DNA from: Ascoidea asiatica
Taxonomy: Eukaryota > Ascomycota > Saccharomycetes > Ascoideales > Ascoideaceae
Length of the DNA stretch: 64,000 bases
Assembly: GCA_001600695.1 (NCBI GenBank)
Contig: BCKQ01000006.1
Span: 500,327-564,326, forward strand
Reading direction: 5' to 3'
Both the position numbers and the translations under genes were made by a program. The first letter of the stretch is position 1, and every line of letters begins with the position of its first letter. The notes beneath the pieces are model-generated. The model had not been told where the DNA came from, made no database searches, and worked only from the letters and a program-made list of their open reading frames with translations. Positions 23,401-33,569 of the stretch are shown one piece after another.

Positions 23401-23847
23401 AACAAGAAAAAAAAAAAAAAGATGATCCCCAATATCGCCTTCTCTTTCTCAAAATCTGTTAAAGAATATCGCTAGTTTTTATTAAATAGAATATTAGCCT
23501 TGATTAAATTACAATTTCTTATTTTGAGGGTTAGAAATTATAGTTTATATACTTATAATAGCTAATCTATGACACAAAAAGTCATATACTTTGCTCACAA
23601 TTATTTTTTATGGAATTTCCTTATCGTCTAAATATTTCCTATCAGAAATTAATATTACAAATTCGTAATTAAAAGTATATCCATTTCTCCAGTTCTTCTT
23701 CTTTTTTTTTTTTTTTTATTATTAATTATTAAAATCAATCACGCTCTTATCTTTCTGATATTCATTTACTTTTATGATTATCAATAAAAACAGTTTGTAA
23801 TTAATAGGCATTGTTATTGAATTTTATCTTTTTTGACATCATATCAT
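20461..23847. other. 3.4-kb convergent gap with a GC-richer island
   Basis: Lies between two 3' ends, so no promoter for the known genes is expected. 20461-21140 is T-rich 3' flank. 22590-22930 is a sharp GC-richer island with ACGGATCC twice (22619, 22629), a GC hairpin (22661-22680) and a second small hairpin (22778-22794). The open frame across it (22489-22818) begins without an ATG and has no family features. The rest is AT-rich, with poly-T near 22050 and 23705. Confidence 0.6.
22661..22680. repeat. GC hairpin CCTC(T)GCGG/CCGCGAGG
   Basis: Arms 22661-22669 and 22673-22680 pair over 8 bp with one bulged T and a 3-base loop, in a genome where such GC density is rare. Confidence 0.55.
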
Positions 23848-24624
23848 TTAAAAATTTGCAAGTCTTCTTCTTTTAATTCTATCAACCAAACTATCGTCTG
23901 ATATACTTTGAATCAATGAACGATCACTTTCATTAATTTGATTATTGAATTCCTCAATATAATCAGCTATTATAGAGTTTTTTTTTTGCAACATCCTTAA
24001 AGATTCTGGTAAATAATCCCCTTTCCCAATTTGTGAAGAGCTAAAATATTCAAATGATTTCAAGCAGGGAAAAAGAAGTAGTTCATTTAAATCATCTGAA
24101 TTAAATTCCTTTTTAGTTCCTGAATAATTCAAAGGTTTGAACTTATCAATATTCCATAATGCTTCATTTGATCTCAAAATTTTCGATAAGCAAATTAAAA
24201 TATTTAAAATTTTTTCCTTATGCCATTTTAAAGATCTATTTCTTTTTACATAGATCTCATTGAACTTATTTATTGAATTGAAAATTTGATTATCTATTGG
24301 AACAATATGCAATCTTAAAGCACCGAGTTTAATTGTCTTAGAAGAATTCAAAACTCTATAAGTCATTTTAAGAAAAGATCTTTCAACAAGATATCTCAAA
24401 TCTATCATTAATCTTGATAATGAATAGCATTTTCCATTAATATTAAATTTTCTCGATGCCAGACTTGGAAATTTTAACCAGCACCATCCATCTGAAGTTT
24501 TACCTTCTTGACAAGATAATTTAGGAAAATCATACACAAGAAGTACTCCCAATGGTTTTAAATTATTCAAATCATTTGTAAACGCAGTGATTTCTTGCAA
24601 TAATGAAATCTTTTGATTCACCAT
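23848..24624 (-). CDS. Unrecognised 258-residue protein
   Basis: I do not recognise the family. Unlike its neighbours it has almost no Asn or Ser tracts and a mixed, globular composition. Visible: a helical start (KISLLQEITAFTNDLNNL), a Trp/Cys-containing stretch (SDGWCWLKFPSLASRKF, about 45-61), and an Arg/Leu-rich helix (SLSRLMIDLRYLVERSFLK, about 68-86). A Lys/Trp patch near 130 (RNRSLKWHKEKIL) and a basic C-terminus (DRIKRRRLANF) follow. No signal peptide or membrane segment. Codon use matches the neighbours. The start is the ATG at 24624, 431 bp from the ORC6 start, so the two share a divergent promoter holding the shared 16-bp element and an ACGCGT box. A cell-cycle or chromosome role is only a guess from that context. 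Confidence 0.75.
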   Translation of the reverse strand: MVNQKISLLQEITAFTNDLNNLKPLGVLLVYDFPKLSCQEGKTSDGWCWLKFPSLASRKFNINGKCYSLSRLMIDLRYLVERSFLKMTYRVLNSSKTIKLGALRLHIVPIDNQIFNSINKFNEIYVKRNRSLKWHKEKILNILICLSKILRSNEALWNIDKFKPLNYSGTKKEFNSDDLNELLLFPCLKSFEYFSSSQIGKGDYLPESLRMLQKKNSIIADYIEEFNNQINESDRSLIQSISDDSLVDRIKRRRLANF

Positions 24625-24845
24625 TTAAAGCCTTATCTATAATTTTTGACTTACAATACTTCATTATCCAAAGGAATTGATTAATTACTCTACTGTAGTT
24701 TTCTCATTAGTCAAATAGTTCTGTTTTCAATTCAAATACAATTAATAATCTATTTGAATAGTAATAATAATAATTGCCAGTTGGCTAATGTCATTGTTAT
24801 GCTATGATTTTGTGACTTAGTTTCCACCTGACTAACTGACAAGCA

Positions 24846-24861
24846 CCGCATTTATGGCCTC
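24846..24861 (+). promoter_or_regulatory. Shared 16-bp upstream element, copy 2 (ORC6)
   Basis: Sequence CCGCATTTATGGCCTC, 194 bp before the ORC6 ATG. Counterparts at 3495 and 58496. Confidence 0.45.
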
Positions 24862-24907
24862 ACACTATAATAAACTTTAAATTATGAAAAATACTTTATT
24901 TATTTTA

Positions 24908-24913
24908 ACGCGT
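24908..24913. promoter_or_regulatory. MCB (ACGCGT) upstream of ORC6
   Basis: Palindromic MluI cell-cycle box 142 bp before the ORC6 start. MBF binds such sites and drives replication genes at G1/S in yeasts, so site, distance and gene function agree. Binding here is inferred. Confidence 0.55.
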
Positions 24914-25055
24914 TTTGAAATTTTCCGAATTGTGATTTTTGTTTACATGAAAATATATTAAGAAAAAAAATAATTGAATTTGCTTGAATCTTTGAATAAA
25001 ATCATTGAAACTGATAAGAACAATTAATTTATACTTCATTAAATCATTATCAATA

Positions 25056-26279
25056 ATGTCAATCTTCATTGCAAAACAGGCTTTGATTGAAGTGACTTCA
25101 AGTAAAAATCCTCCAAGTGAATTATGTTCAAATGCCATGGATTTATATAATAATTCAAAAAGTTTGATATCTTTATCACGAATAGAAGAATCTTCAAGAA
25201 TGGCTATATGTTGCTATTTAGCTACTGAATATTATATTAAAAAGAAAAGTAATAGTAATAGTAAAGTCAGTTTGAAAGCAAACTATAATACAATACCTTT
25301 GAAAGATTCTATTAAAGATCAATTGGTTGATACTTTTGAGAGAATTTTATTCAAATCTAAATATAAAAAAAATATCAATAATAAAAATGAAAATAATTTC
25401 GAATTAACTCCAAGAAAGATCGGAAGTATTGCAAATCTGGATACTTTAAATATTCTTAGTCCTGATAAAAAAAAGAGAAAAAGAATTAGTTCAACTAAAG
25501 TTCAAATTATAAATCAAATTGAAGCTGAAAAAAAAAGAAATCATGCTATAGCTTTGGAGAATACTGAGGAAAGTAATAATAATACCGAAGAAAAATCGAT
25601 TAAGTTTTCTTCTCCAGTAAAGAAAAAGCAAAAATTAAATAATACCACTCAATATTCTCCAAGTAAATCTTCTCCATTGAAATCTCAAATTTTAAATAAA
25701 ACTTCTATAAAAAAATCAACTAAATCTCCAACTAAATCTCCAAATAAAAAAATCATGGAGGTTTCATTGACTGACATTATTGAAATTTGCAACGAATTCA
25801 AAATTACTCAATCGATATTATGTAATATAATAATTTTCTTCAAAAAATTTCAATCAAAAGTCAATAACGAGTGGGGCTTTTTATTTGGTTTAATTTCTTT
25901 AGTTTATCATAAGATTTTCTATAAAATTATTAAAAATCAAAAAAATTTTGGTTTTTTTAATAACTTCATAAATAATCTATTCAATTTTAAAAAAGTTGGT
26001 TTAATTAAAAGTCAATTGAAAAATTGGATTAAATATGTTGAAAATTTGATAAAAAATGAAAAATGGTTTATGATCTTAGAAATTAAATATGGTTTTAATG
26101 AAAATCAAAATCAGGACCCATTTGATTTAAGTAATAATATCAGTTCAGTTAATAAAAACAAATATAATTATTTATATTCAATTGGTGATTTAATAACTAT
26201 TGATAATAACGCAGTTACAAACAATCAGTATTGGTTGGAGAGTGTTCAGGAAAAAATTAAACTATTGGATCAATTTTAG
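25056..26279 (+). CDS. ORC6: Origin recognition complex subunit 6
   Basis: Orc6 is the smallest ORC subunit; it helps load Mcm2-7 through Cdt1 and is inhibited by CDK. 407 residues (S. cerevisiae 435). The N-terminal cyclin-box-like fold is at about 1-100 (RMAICCYLATEYYIKKK). A Lys-rich linker at about 118-230 holds a dense set of proline-directed sites, including LTPRK, LSPDKK, SSPVKK and a run of SPSK/SPLK/SPTK/SPNKK, as expected for CDK control. The C-terminal cyclin-box-like fold follows: LTDIIEICNEFKI, WGFLFGLISLVYHKI, LIKNEKWFMILEIKYGF. The downstream ATG is chosen because the conserved protein begins near it. One CTG codon (residue 128) falls in the linker. An MCB lies upstream. Confidence 0.85.
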   Translation: MSIFIAKQALIEVTSSKNPPSELCSNAMDLYNNSKSLISLSRIEESSRMAICCYLATEYYIKKKSNSNSKVSLKANYNTIPLKDSIKDQLVDTFERILFKSKYKKNINNKNENNFELTPRKIGSIANLDTLNILSPDKKKRKRISSTKVQIINQIEAEKKRNHAIALENTEESNNNTEEKSIKFSSPVKKKQKLNNTTQYSPSKSSPLKSQILNKTSIKKSTKSPTKSPNKKIMEVSLTDIIEICNEFKITQSILCNIIIFFKKFQSKVNNEWGFLFGLISLVYHKIFYKIIKNQKNFGFFNNFINNLFNFKKVGLIKSQLKNWIKYVENLIKNEKWFMILEIKYGFNENQNQDPFDLSNNISSVNKNKYNYLYSIGDLITIDNNAVTNNQYWLESVQEKIKLLDQF

Positions 26280-27147
26280 AAAATAAAAATTCCTATCTCT
26301 GGTTTTGAATGCAACGCAATTTCAATAATTTTATACCATGAAACGATTAAATATTCAACCACTTTTTTTTTGGATAATAATGCCAGTAATAAAGGCACTA
26401 AGAGATGATTCATATTTGTTGTTATTAATTTACTGTTAAAGCTTGAATCGATAGTTTTTAGATAAGTTCTCACCATTATCAATCTAATAAGAATATAACT
26501 AGAACTGGGGATAAACTTTGAGCTAATAAGTTTTGATGAGTTGAAATAAAAGTAAACGTGCTATTAAAGATTTTATTCAAGATAAATGAGTAAGGGATTC
26601 AAATTTTCAAAAAAGTTCTCCTGTTTAGAAATATAAGTTAACGGGTAAATAAATTTAACTTATTTTCAAGTTCTTATCAAAGATGGAATATATATAATAA
26701 AGGAGTATTTCAAAGATGAATTAATAACCAATCTGAAATTATTTTCAAAAAGTCATCAAGAGAAATTGAAATGGAATTCAAAAGAGTATATTCAATCATA
26801 ATTTGGGATCATTAGCTTGTACAATATGATAACAATAAATTATTTTTTTCGAATTTTCTTTTCAGAACCTTCTCTCTTTTTAATAAATCTTTCAAAGCTA
26901 TTTCAAAACCTTAAGGGTATATGAGTTGAAAACTGTAACACAAATGAATTTGGAGTGGTAAAAAAACAAAGGAAATATTTTTTTTTGTTTACAGAAAAAA
27001 ATTAAAAATTATTGAAGACATTCAATTTGTGGGAAACTACAGTTATATATACTTTAAAAATTATTTCAGTTTAATTTATATATGAAAGCATTATATATAT
27101 TATCGATTTCTAGAGATAGTACTCAAATAAACATATTTAGAAAGGAT
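26280..27147. other. ORC6/GRE2-like convergent gap
   Basis: AT-rich. A Reb1-type CGGGTAA lies at 26642-26648. A hydrophobic open frame on the minus strand (26276-26476) touches the ORC6 stop but lacks recognisable features. Nothing else seen. Confidence 0.6.
26642..26648 (-). promoter_or_regulatory. Reb1-type site CGGGTAA in a convergent gap
   Basis: Exact core match between two 3' ends. Reb1 can terminate transcription by roadblock in S. cerevisiae, so the place is suggestive, but a 7-bp match can be chance. Confidence 0.25.
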
Positions 27148-28236
27148 TTATTTACCTACTTTAGAACAATTTTTTTTTTTGTAATCAACAATTTGTCTAA
27201 CTGAATCGTCTACTGACTCCCTCAAACCTCTCAATTTAAAACCAATTAAATCTAATGTTCTCGAATTGTCATAATAAACATATTTACTAGTAATTTTTTC
27301 AGAATTTATTGAGTTTGGATCACCTTTAGCAATTTTTCCATTTAATTCAGGAAAATCTTCATTAATAATATTTAAAACTTGTTGTGAAGAAAAATAATCA
27401 CTTGAACCAATTAATCTTTTTTCATCACCAGAATTATTTTCTAATGCAAATAAATGAATTTTTGCAATATCTCTAACATCAATGAAAGCACTAGCAACAT
27501 CATTGAAACATTTCTCATCATTTGGATCTGATTTTAATAAACTATTTACAACTTCAGCCGAAACATTTAATGTATCTTTATTTAAAGTATCTTCAAATAA
27601 TTGAGGACCAAATACATAAACTGGTAAAACTGTAGTTAATGTGAAATGGATATCATCTTTATTTTCTTTATAAAATTTCCAAGCAGCTTTTTCAGCATAT
27701 TTTTTAGAAGAAATATACGAGGTTTCTGGATTTTTTTTAGCAATAGACCAATCCATTGGATTCCAAGTATCTTCGTTATGAATGAAAGATTTATCACCTA
27801 ATTTATCAAGATTAATAACAGCAGTCATTGAAGAAGTTATAATAACTTTTTTAACATTTTTACCAAAAGCTTTAGCAGCATTTAACATATTCAAAGTACC
27901 ATTAACAGCAGGTTTTAAGAAAAATTCATCAGTATTTTCAGTAGTTGTATGATTAACAGGACTTGCAGTATGTAAAATATAATCAATTTCTGGATTATTT
28001 TTAATTGAATTATCAAAAGCATCAGGAGAAGAAATTTCTTGAACAATTTCAAATTTTAAATTAATTTTTGAATTAATAAATTTTTTCTTATATTTATTTA
28101 ATAAATTTTCAGCTTTTTCAGAAGATCTAACAGTACCAATGACATTATAACCTTTTGATAATAATAAATCAATAATATGAAGAGCAATGAAACCTGTTGC
28201 ACCTGAGACTAAAACTGTTTTATCGGAGAAACCCAT
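27148..28236 (-). CDS. GRE2: NADPH-dependent aldehyde/methylglyoxal reductase, Gre2-like
   Basis: Extended short-chain dehydrogenase of the Gre2/dihydroflavonol-reductase group, which reduces methylglyoxal, 3-methylbutanal and similar carbonyls with NADPH in the cytosol. The Rossmann motif GATGFIA sits at 12-18, with Arg in GTVRSS (about 37) favouring NADPH. The ILHTASPV segment (about 86-93), the catalytic Ser in ITSSMTAV (about 133-140) and YISSK (YxxxK, about 174-178) complete the active site. VLPVYVFGPQ near 210 is the substrate-side motif. 362 residues against about 342 for S. cerevisiae Gre2. Start at the first ATG (28236), a few residues before the Rossmann strand. Such genes form families in yeasts, so the exact substrate is uncertain. 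Confidence 0.85.
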   Translation of the reverse strand: MGFSDKTVLVSGATGFIALHIIDLLLSKGYNVIGTVRSSEKAENLLNKYKKKFINSKINLKFEIVQEISSPDAFDNSIKNNPEIDYILHTASPVNHTTTENTDEFFLKPAVNGTLNMLNAAKAFGKNVKKVIITSSMTAVINLDKLGDKSFIHNEDTWNPMDWSIAKKNPETSYISSKKYAEKAAWKFYKENKDDIHFTLTTVLPVYVFGPQLFEDTLNKDTLNVSAEVVNSLLKSDPNDEKCFNDVASAFIDVRDIAKIHLFALENNSGDEKRLIGSSDYFSSQQVLNIINEDFPELNGKIAKGDPNSINSEKITSKYVYYDNSRTLDLIGFKLRGLRESVDDSVRQIVDYKKKNCSKVGK

Positions 28237-29364
28237 TTTGTTATGATAGAAATATTAGTGAGTAAAAAAATGTGATTGCTTGATTAAGATTGATAATAAT
28301 TCGAGATAATATTGTTAATTAAAATAATTAGATGATAACTTATGATAAGAAATTAATTGAAGAAAATAAAAAAAATAAATCAATTAATTTGACATTCTTT
28401 TATATTAAAATTTTGGTTAATTTGAATTGAAGAAATCTGTTTATTCCTTTTAAGAGAAATAAAACTACTATCATGTTATCAATGATAATCTAAATGCATT
28501 TCGAATTTCAATTAGTAATCACTCTGATTATAAATATTAACAATTTCAATCAGAATAATTTGAATGTTAATAAATACAATCCGACATATCAAATGTTTTC
28601 AAACTAAAATGATAATATATTGATTAGTAATTGAGTTTTATTCATATAATTTGAAATTTTTCACCTATTTTTGAATTTTACTTAATAACTAACAGCTATT
28701 ACTAATTGAAATTTAAAATTTAGGTATCACCGATGAGCTCAATATATTCCGAGAAAAAGAATGAAAATAGAAATCAAACATGTTTATTTAAATACAGCTA
28801 AAAAGGAGGTAATATCCCTTTAGTTTTATTCTGTTTATTCAACTTTTGCTTCAACTAAATAATTTTATTTCTAATTTATTCTATTGCTGATTTTATTTTA
28901 TTTCTATTTCTATTTGGCTTGTTGCCTGTGCTGTTTTTATTATTATTGTAAATAGCAGTTAATTCAGTTTGGAGTCCGCCTGGTTTTAGAATCCGTTAAC
29001 AAAAATAAACCGGTGGCTGATATTTCCTTATCTTTATGTGGCGTATACAAGCCGCATTTCTGTTTAGCCTTTGTGATTGAAATTGACAGTAGCAATAGAT
29101 TACAAGGATAAGTAAGTTATTTGTTTATGTGATTATGATTCTCTCTGGTCAAAAATTTCTTAAACTACATGGGTAAAGAATAATATTTTAAGATAAAGTG
29201 CATAATAATATAAAAATATAGTTAAAAAAAATGATAATCAAATACAAAAATAATGAAATGAAACAATGAAGAAAAAAGATGGTGAAAAAAGAAAAAAATC
29301 ATAAGTATATTTAAAGGCAGTAAAAAAGTTTAGAAAAAGTGAAATTTTGAATTGAAAATAAGGA
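28237..29364. other. GRE2-like promoter side and 3' flank of JEN copy A
   Basis: AT-rich up to about 28900, slightly GC-richer at 28960-29060, then A-rich. No gene seen. Confidence 0.6.
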
Positions 29365-30963
29365 TTACTCTCTGTAGCTTACTTCAGGTTTAATATCATC
29401 GTCATCATCATCAGCATTGATATTATCATTGGTTTTCTTAACTGGAGCTCTTGCAGATAAATCATTATGAAATTTTTCAAATCCCATAATTATATTAATG
29501 ATTAAAAATGCCATAACTGCTCCACAAAATATAGCCATAACTTTTGCATAATCATAACCTGCACTACCATCACTATTTTTAACAGGAAATTTATTACCAA
29601 TTTGAGATTCAATTGTTGATGAAGCAGAAGAAGCTAAATTACCTAATTGATAAGCTAACCCAGATGCAAAAGTTCTATAAGCTGCTGGACAAATTTCCAT
29701 TATATAAAGTGAAACACAACCCCAAGCTCCCATAACAAAAAATTGTAACCAAAATGTACCAGCAGTTATACCACCAACAGTTTTTGGGAAAAATGCAGGA
29801 TAAATCATTGCACCCGATCCAATAAAGCAAACTACTAAAGTTAATCTTCTACCTAAAATCTCTGTTAATTGTCCCATAACTAAACCACCACACATTGCAC
29901 CAACATTAATTACACATAAAATCATTAATTTTTGATCAACTGTGACATTTCTTTGTTTAACTAACATTGTTGAATAAAGATCTTGAGATCCATGAGAAGA
30001 AAAATTCATTCCGGACATAAAAAATATAAGATAAATAAAAACTAACCAATGAGTTTTAAAAGCATCTTTTGCTTGACTCCAACCGGTAATTTTTTGATGT
30101 TTTTCTTCTTCAGTTAAATTTGAATTATGAATTCTAGTTGCTTCTCTATGTTCTAAGAAAAATTTACTTTCGGGTAAACATAATCTTGCTGCAATTAAAA
30201 GAACTGGTGGACCTGCTGTAAACCATAATAATGCTCTCCATCCTTCACCATCTTTATAAGAATTTAAAAAAGCACGATCAAAGACGACTGCTAATAGATA
30301 TCCAAAATTATAACCAGGTAAGAAAAAACCTGCTAAAATAGAACGAGCTTCAACAGGTTGATCCTCCAAAGAAGTTGCAGCAGTATTTCCATAAAATCCA
30401 CCCATGGCAATACCAAATAAAGCTCTAATAGCTAAGAATTGAGAATATGTTTTTACAAAACCACAACCAATTTCTAAAACTATAAACATAAAACAACATA
30501 AAATATAAGGATATTTTCTACCATATCTGTCAGAAAGTATACCAAAAATCACAGCTCCAACAGATCTAAACATTAAAACTAAAGTTATACCCCAAGTTAT
30601 ATCAGTTACAGATTTATTTAAAGTAACTGCAATATCAGGAGCAGTAACAGAAACAACAAAGAAATCCATTGCATCCACACTCCAACCTAACCATCCAAGA
30701 ATATAAAAACACCAATTCATTTTTGTCATTAATTTTAAACCAGGTAATGGATTTAAAGCTGATAAACTTACCTGAGGTAATTGAAATAATGATGGAATTC
30801 TTGTTAACAAATAATTTGAAATTGATGGCCATGATAAATCTGGTGGTTTTTCTTCATATATAATACCTTGATGACTTTTTTCATTGATAACTTTTTTAAT
30901 TTGCTGATCATTTTGATCAACTTCTAAATCTGTATTAAAATTATTTGTTTTTTCAACTGACAT
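29365..30963 (-). CDS. JEN: Monocarboxylate/dicarboxylate:H+ symporter, Jen family (copy A)
   Basis: Major-facilitator permease of the Jen family, which imports lactate, pyruvate, acetate (Jen1) or succinate/malate (Jen2) with protons across the plasma membrane. 532 residues. Cytosolic N-tail about 1-80; first helix near FYILGWLGW, followed by DAMDFFVVSVTAPDIA; MFS loop motif SDRYGRKYP near 144-152. The diagnostic Jen signature NFSSHGSQDLYST (pattern NxxSHxSQDxxxT) is near 325. About 12 hydrophobic segments. The acidic tail ends DIKPEVSYRE. Copy B (33570-35180) aligns over almost the full length with few gaps. Which substrate class applies cannot be settled by eye. A 52-bp ATT microsatellite lies 9 bp before the ATG. 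Confidence 0.93.
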   Translation of the reverse strand: MSVEKTNNFNTDLEVDQNDQQIKKVINEKSHQGIIYEEKPPDLSWPSISNYLLTRIPSLFQLPQVSLSALNPLPGLKLMTKMNWCFYILGWLGWSVDAMDFFVVSVTAPDIAVTLNKSVTDITWGITLVLMFRSVGAVIFGILSDRYGRKYPYILCCFMFIVLEIGCGFVKTYSQFLAIRALFGIAMGGFYGNTAATSLEDQPVEARSILAGFFLPGYNFGYLLAVVFDRAFLNSYKDGEGWRALLWFTAGPPVLLIAARLCLPESKFFLEHREATRIHNSNLTEEEKHQKITGWSQAKDAFKTHWLVFIYLIFFMSGMNFSSHGSQDLYSTMLVKQRNVTVDQKLMILCVINVGAMCGGLVMGQLTEILGRRLTLVVCFIGSGAMIYPAFFPKTVGGITAGTFWLQFFVMGAWGCVSLYIMEICPAAYRTFASGLAYQLGNLASSASSTIESQIGNKFPVKNSDGSAGYDYAKVMAIFCGAVMAFLIINIIMGFEKFHNDLSARAPVKKTNDNINADDDDDDIKPEVSYRE

Positions 30964-30972
30964 TTTTTATCG

Positions 30973-31024
<52 letters not shown>
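30973..31024. repeat. (ATT)17 microsatellite in the leader of JEN copy A
   Basis: Uninterrupted ATT repeats beginning 9 bp upstream of the start codon (minus-strand gene, so AAT on the coding strand). Likely in the 5' UTR. Confidence 0.9.
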
Positions 31025-31665
31025 GTGTATTTATATTAAAATATCTTTTATAGTTATAATAATACCTTTTCTTTATTTGATATTTATTTAATACTTTGAG
31101 AAATAAAATTAAGAAAAAAAGAGAAGGAAACTAAGATTATTTATAAACAATTTCAAAAGAATAATCTAGAGTTTAGATCAATGTTGTTTAATTTTCAAAA
31201 ACAGTGAAAAAAACTAAAAAAGCAAAAAAAAGTTAAAAAAAGCGAAGTAAAAAAGACAAAGTAGAAAAAACAAAGTAACAAAGACAAAGTGAAAAAAAAT
31301 GAAAATAAAAACATTCACATTTCTTCTCGTCATTGGAGAATTAATTGAATATCGGATTGGTCTTCAAGGGTTTTTACATTTTCAAAACAAAGATAATTTT
31401 ATTATATCATTATCTAACGTCTATTGGAGTTGAAAAAGAATGTCATATCTTTAGTTTGTCTTGATAACTGATAATAAATAGTCGATAATTGTGGTTTATT
31501 CAAAATCATGCCATGTTTTCTTGATCTTTTGAGAAAAAAACAAAGTAGAAAAGTGCAATTTCCCCAGAAAAGAAAAATTAAAAGAACTTTTTTGCATTGA
31601 AAATGTTCCAGGACAAAATCTTATTTCTTTGTATTTTTTTCCAGCACTCGTATTTATGCAGAAAA

Positions 31666-31691
31666 GTGTGGGTCAAAGCTAGCACCCGCAC
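31666..31691. repeat. Hairpin GTGTGGGT/ACCCGCAC
   Basis: 8-bp stem with one T-G wobble (arms 31666-31673 and 31684-31691). The 10-base loop contains GCTAGC. Confidence 0.5.
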
Positions 31692-32742
31692 AGTTTTTCC
31701 AGACACCTTCACAAATTCTGGAATTGGCTTGAAAATTCCCAGTTCTTTGCAATGCTAATCAATAACGGGTATCAAGCCCTGAGCAGAAGGCCCCCATTCG
31801 GAGCTGCGGGGTCACAAATGGGCCTTGGCAGAGGAAGTGTGGCACTGCCTAGAACAGTACCCAGTTACAAAAAATTCCGGGATGACAAAGATAAAACAAA
31901 AAACGGGAACCCCAAAAGTCCCATGTGGTGCGACCCACACATGACAAACAATCCCAAAAAGCCCAATAGAACCCCAATAGCCCCAAAAAGTCCTAAAAAG
32001 CCCCAAAAATGACATTTTTATTCTGTTGCCGAAGCGTTACCGTAGCATTGCTGAATATTTTTAGTTACGTAGGAATATAAAAAATAAAATGGGCAGGCTC
32101 AATCTTTAAAGACTGGCTGAAATGCTCTCCTTAATATTAACCAAGGAAAGTGTATAGACATGGAGAAATGGCACATTTGCTGGTTAAGATTCTACGTTAT
32201 GGCATAGGCATATTCCTCCACCTTGCTTCATTACTATTTGCAGTAGTTTTTCTATCTTTTTTTGCTATCGCAAATGAGTTCAAGAACTTTGAACTCCAAT
32301 AAAACTGTTTAAGCATAACTTTATAGAAAGAAACCCCCAATTTTTAAGTCGCCTAATCGAGTCTGCAAAGAAAAGAAATAATAAAGAAGGAAAAAATAAG
32401 AAAAGAAGGGAAAAAAAGAAGGGGAAAAACCTAATGTTGGAGAATAAATTTCTCTCTATTAAAAACGTTGGCCTTTATTTTTAAGCAAATATTCAATTAA
32501 CCATTACAGCTAAAGCTATCTATGAGAGCATGAGAACAAGTGAAATAATTTTTTTGAAATTACACAAATATTATTTTTTATTAGGGCATTATCGCCGAAG
32601 GACATAAAAAAAGTGTTGTATCACTCATTATTGATAGCATTGACCTCAAGTTTTATATAACTAATGCTGGGATAGAAATACCAGCCAATAAAAACCGAGT
32701 TTCAAACGTCAAGTGTGCTATGAGGCAGGTTGCAGCTCCTAC

Positions 32743-32830
32743 GCACACCTTAGTGGGGTGCCTGAAGTTGCATTGTCTGCGGAGTTAAGCATAAACTCTG
32801 ATTTTATAATTGCGAGTGTAAGCTTCTCGC
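32743..32830. repeat. Three consecutive stem-loops
   Basis: Stem 1: GCACACC (32743-32749) with GGGGTGC (32755-32761), one A-G mismatch. Stem 2: CGGAGTT (32780-32786) with AACTCTG (32794-32800), one wobble. Stem 3: GCGAG (32812-32816) with CTCGC (32826-32830). Possibly a structured RNA; no known RNA family recognised. Confidence 0.5.
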
Positions 32831-33569
32831 GAATTAATGAGTAATTCATTTTGAAGATTACTATCTGCTCTTCATTAATGCTATGTAATATTTGGCTTTA
32901 CTTTATCTTTTATTTCTTTTTCTTCACTAATTTATTTAATTCCCAAACTCCGATTAATCAAGCTTTCTATTTAGTTTCCTCCGCTGTTTGGTGATGGCTT
33001 TTGATTGGGCAACTAGCTTCTCTAGTCCTTTTTGTACTGTTCATTCAATTAGCAAGTGTGTCGGATCAAAGGAGAATCCTTTTGCCTCTCTTTTTCTTTA
33101 TCTTACTTTTTATCCTCAATAAAAATGCACATTATTTTGTATCTCTTTTTTTGTATTTCCAGAATAGGGAATCCATATAATAATCCGAGCAAGTTTCCGG
33201 TCAATGCTTTTATTACCTACTTGAGAAATATATGATAAAAAAAACAATTTCAAAAATAGTAAATATTGGGATTGAGATTAAACTGATTTTTCTTGTGAGA
33301 AATATACTTCAATAATCTTTTAAAATAGAATATTATAGCAAATCTGGAACATATATTGCTTGCGAATCAGTTTTTTCATTTCAATTGGTGATTATAGCTA
33401 GCTCTTTTGCTTTATAATTTCAGATAAACGTTTAAAAATGATTGAAAAAGAGAAATTTAATGTATTTAAGTTTAAAATGCTTTAAAATGAACAGGGGAAA
33501 GAAAAAACTATATTGAAGTAAAAAAAATAAATAAGAAAAAGGTTGGAAAGAAAATAGATTATTTATTAT

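Larger units (their letters stand above)
24625..25055. other. Divergent promoter region, 23848 gene / ORC6
   Basis: 431 bp. Contains the shared element (24846-24861) and an MCB (24908-24913). The rest is AT-rich. The ORC6 frame is open leftward to 25005 but only through a TTG, so the ATG at 25056 is taken as the start. Confidence 0.6.
30964..33569. other. Gap between the tandem JEN genes
   Basis: 2.6 kb serving as promoter of copy A and 3' flank of copy B. Contains the ATT tract, an A-rich stretch (31080-31310), and a GC-richer island (31600-32330) with a hairpin (31666-31691) and CCCCAAAAAG-like repeats (31940-32010). A second island (32590-33080) holds three successive hairpins (32743-32830). 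The open frames at 31752-32012, on either strand, are low-complexity by-products of the C/A repeats. No gene seen. Confidence 0.6.

Noticed and set aside
26276-26476. Hydrophobic minus-strand frame touching the ORC6 stop
   Set aside because: Overlaps the ORC6 end and shows no recognisable motif; too weak to call, though a small membrane protein is not excluded.
31752-32012. Overlapping frames on both strands
   Set aside because: Pro/Lys or Gly/Phe repeats arise from CCCCAAAAAG-type DNA repeats; no evidence of selection on protein.
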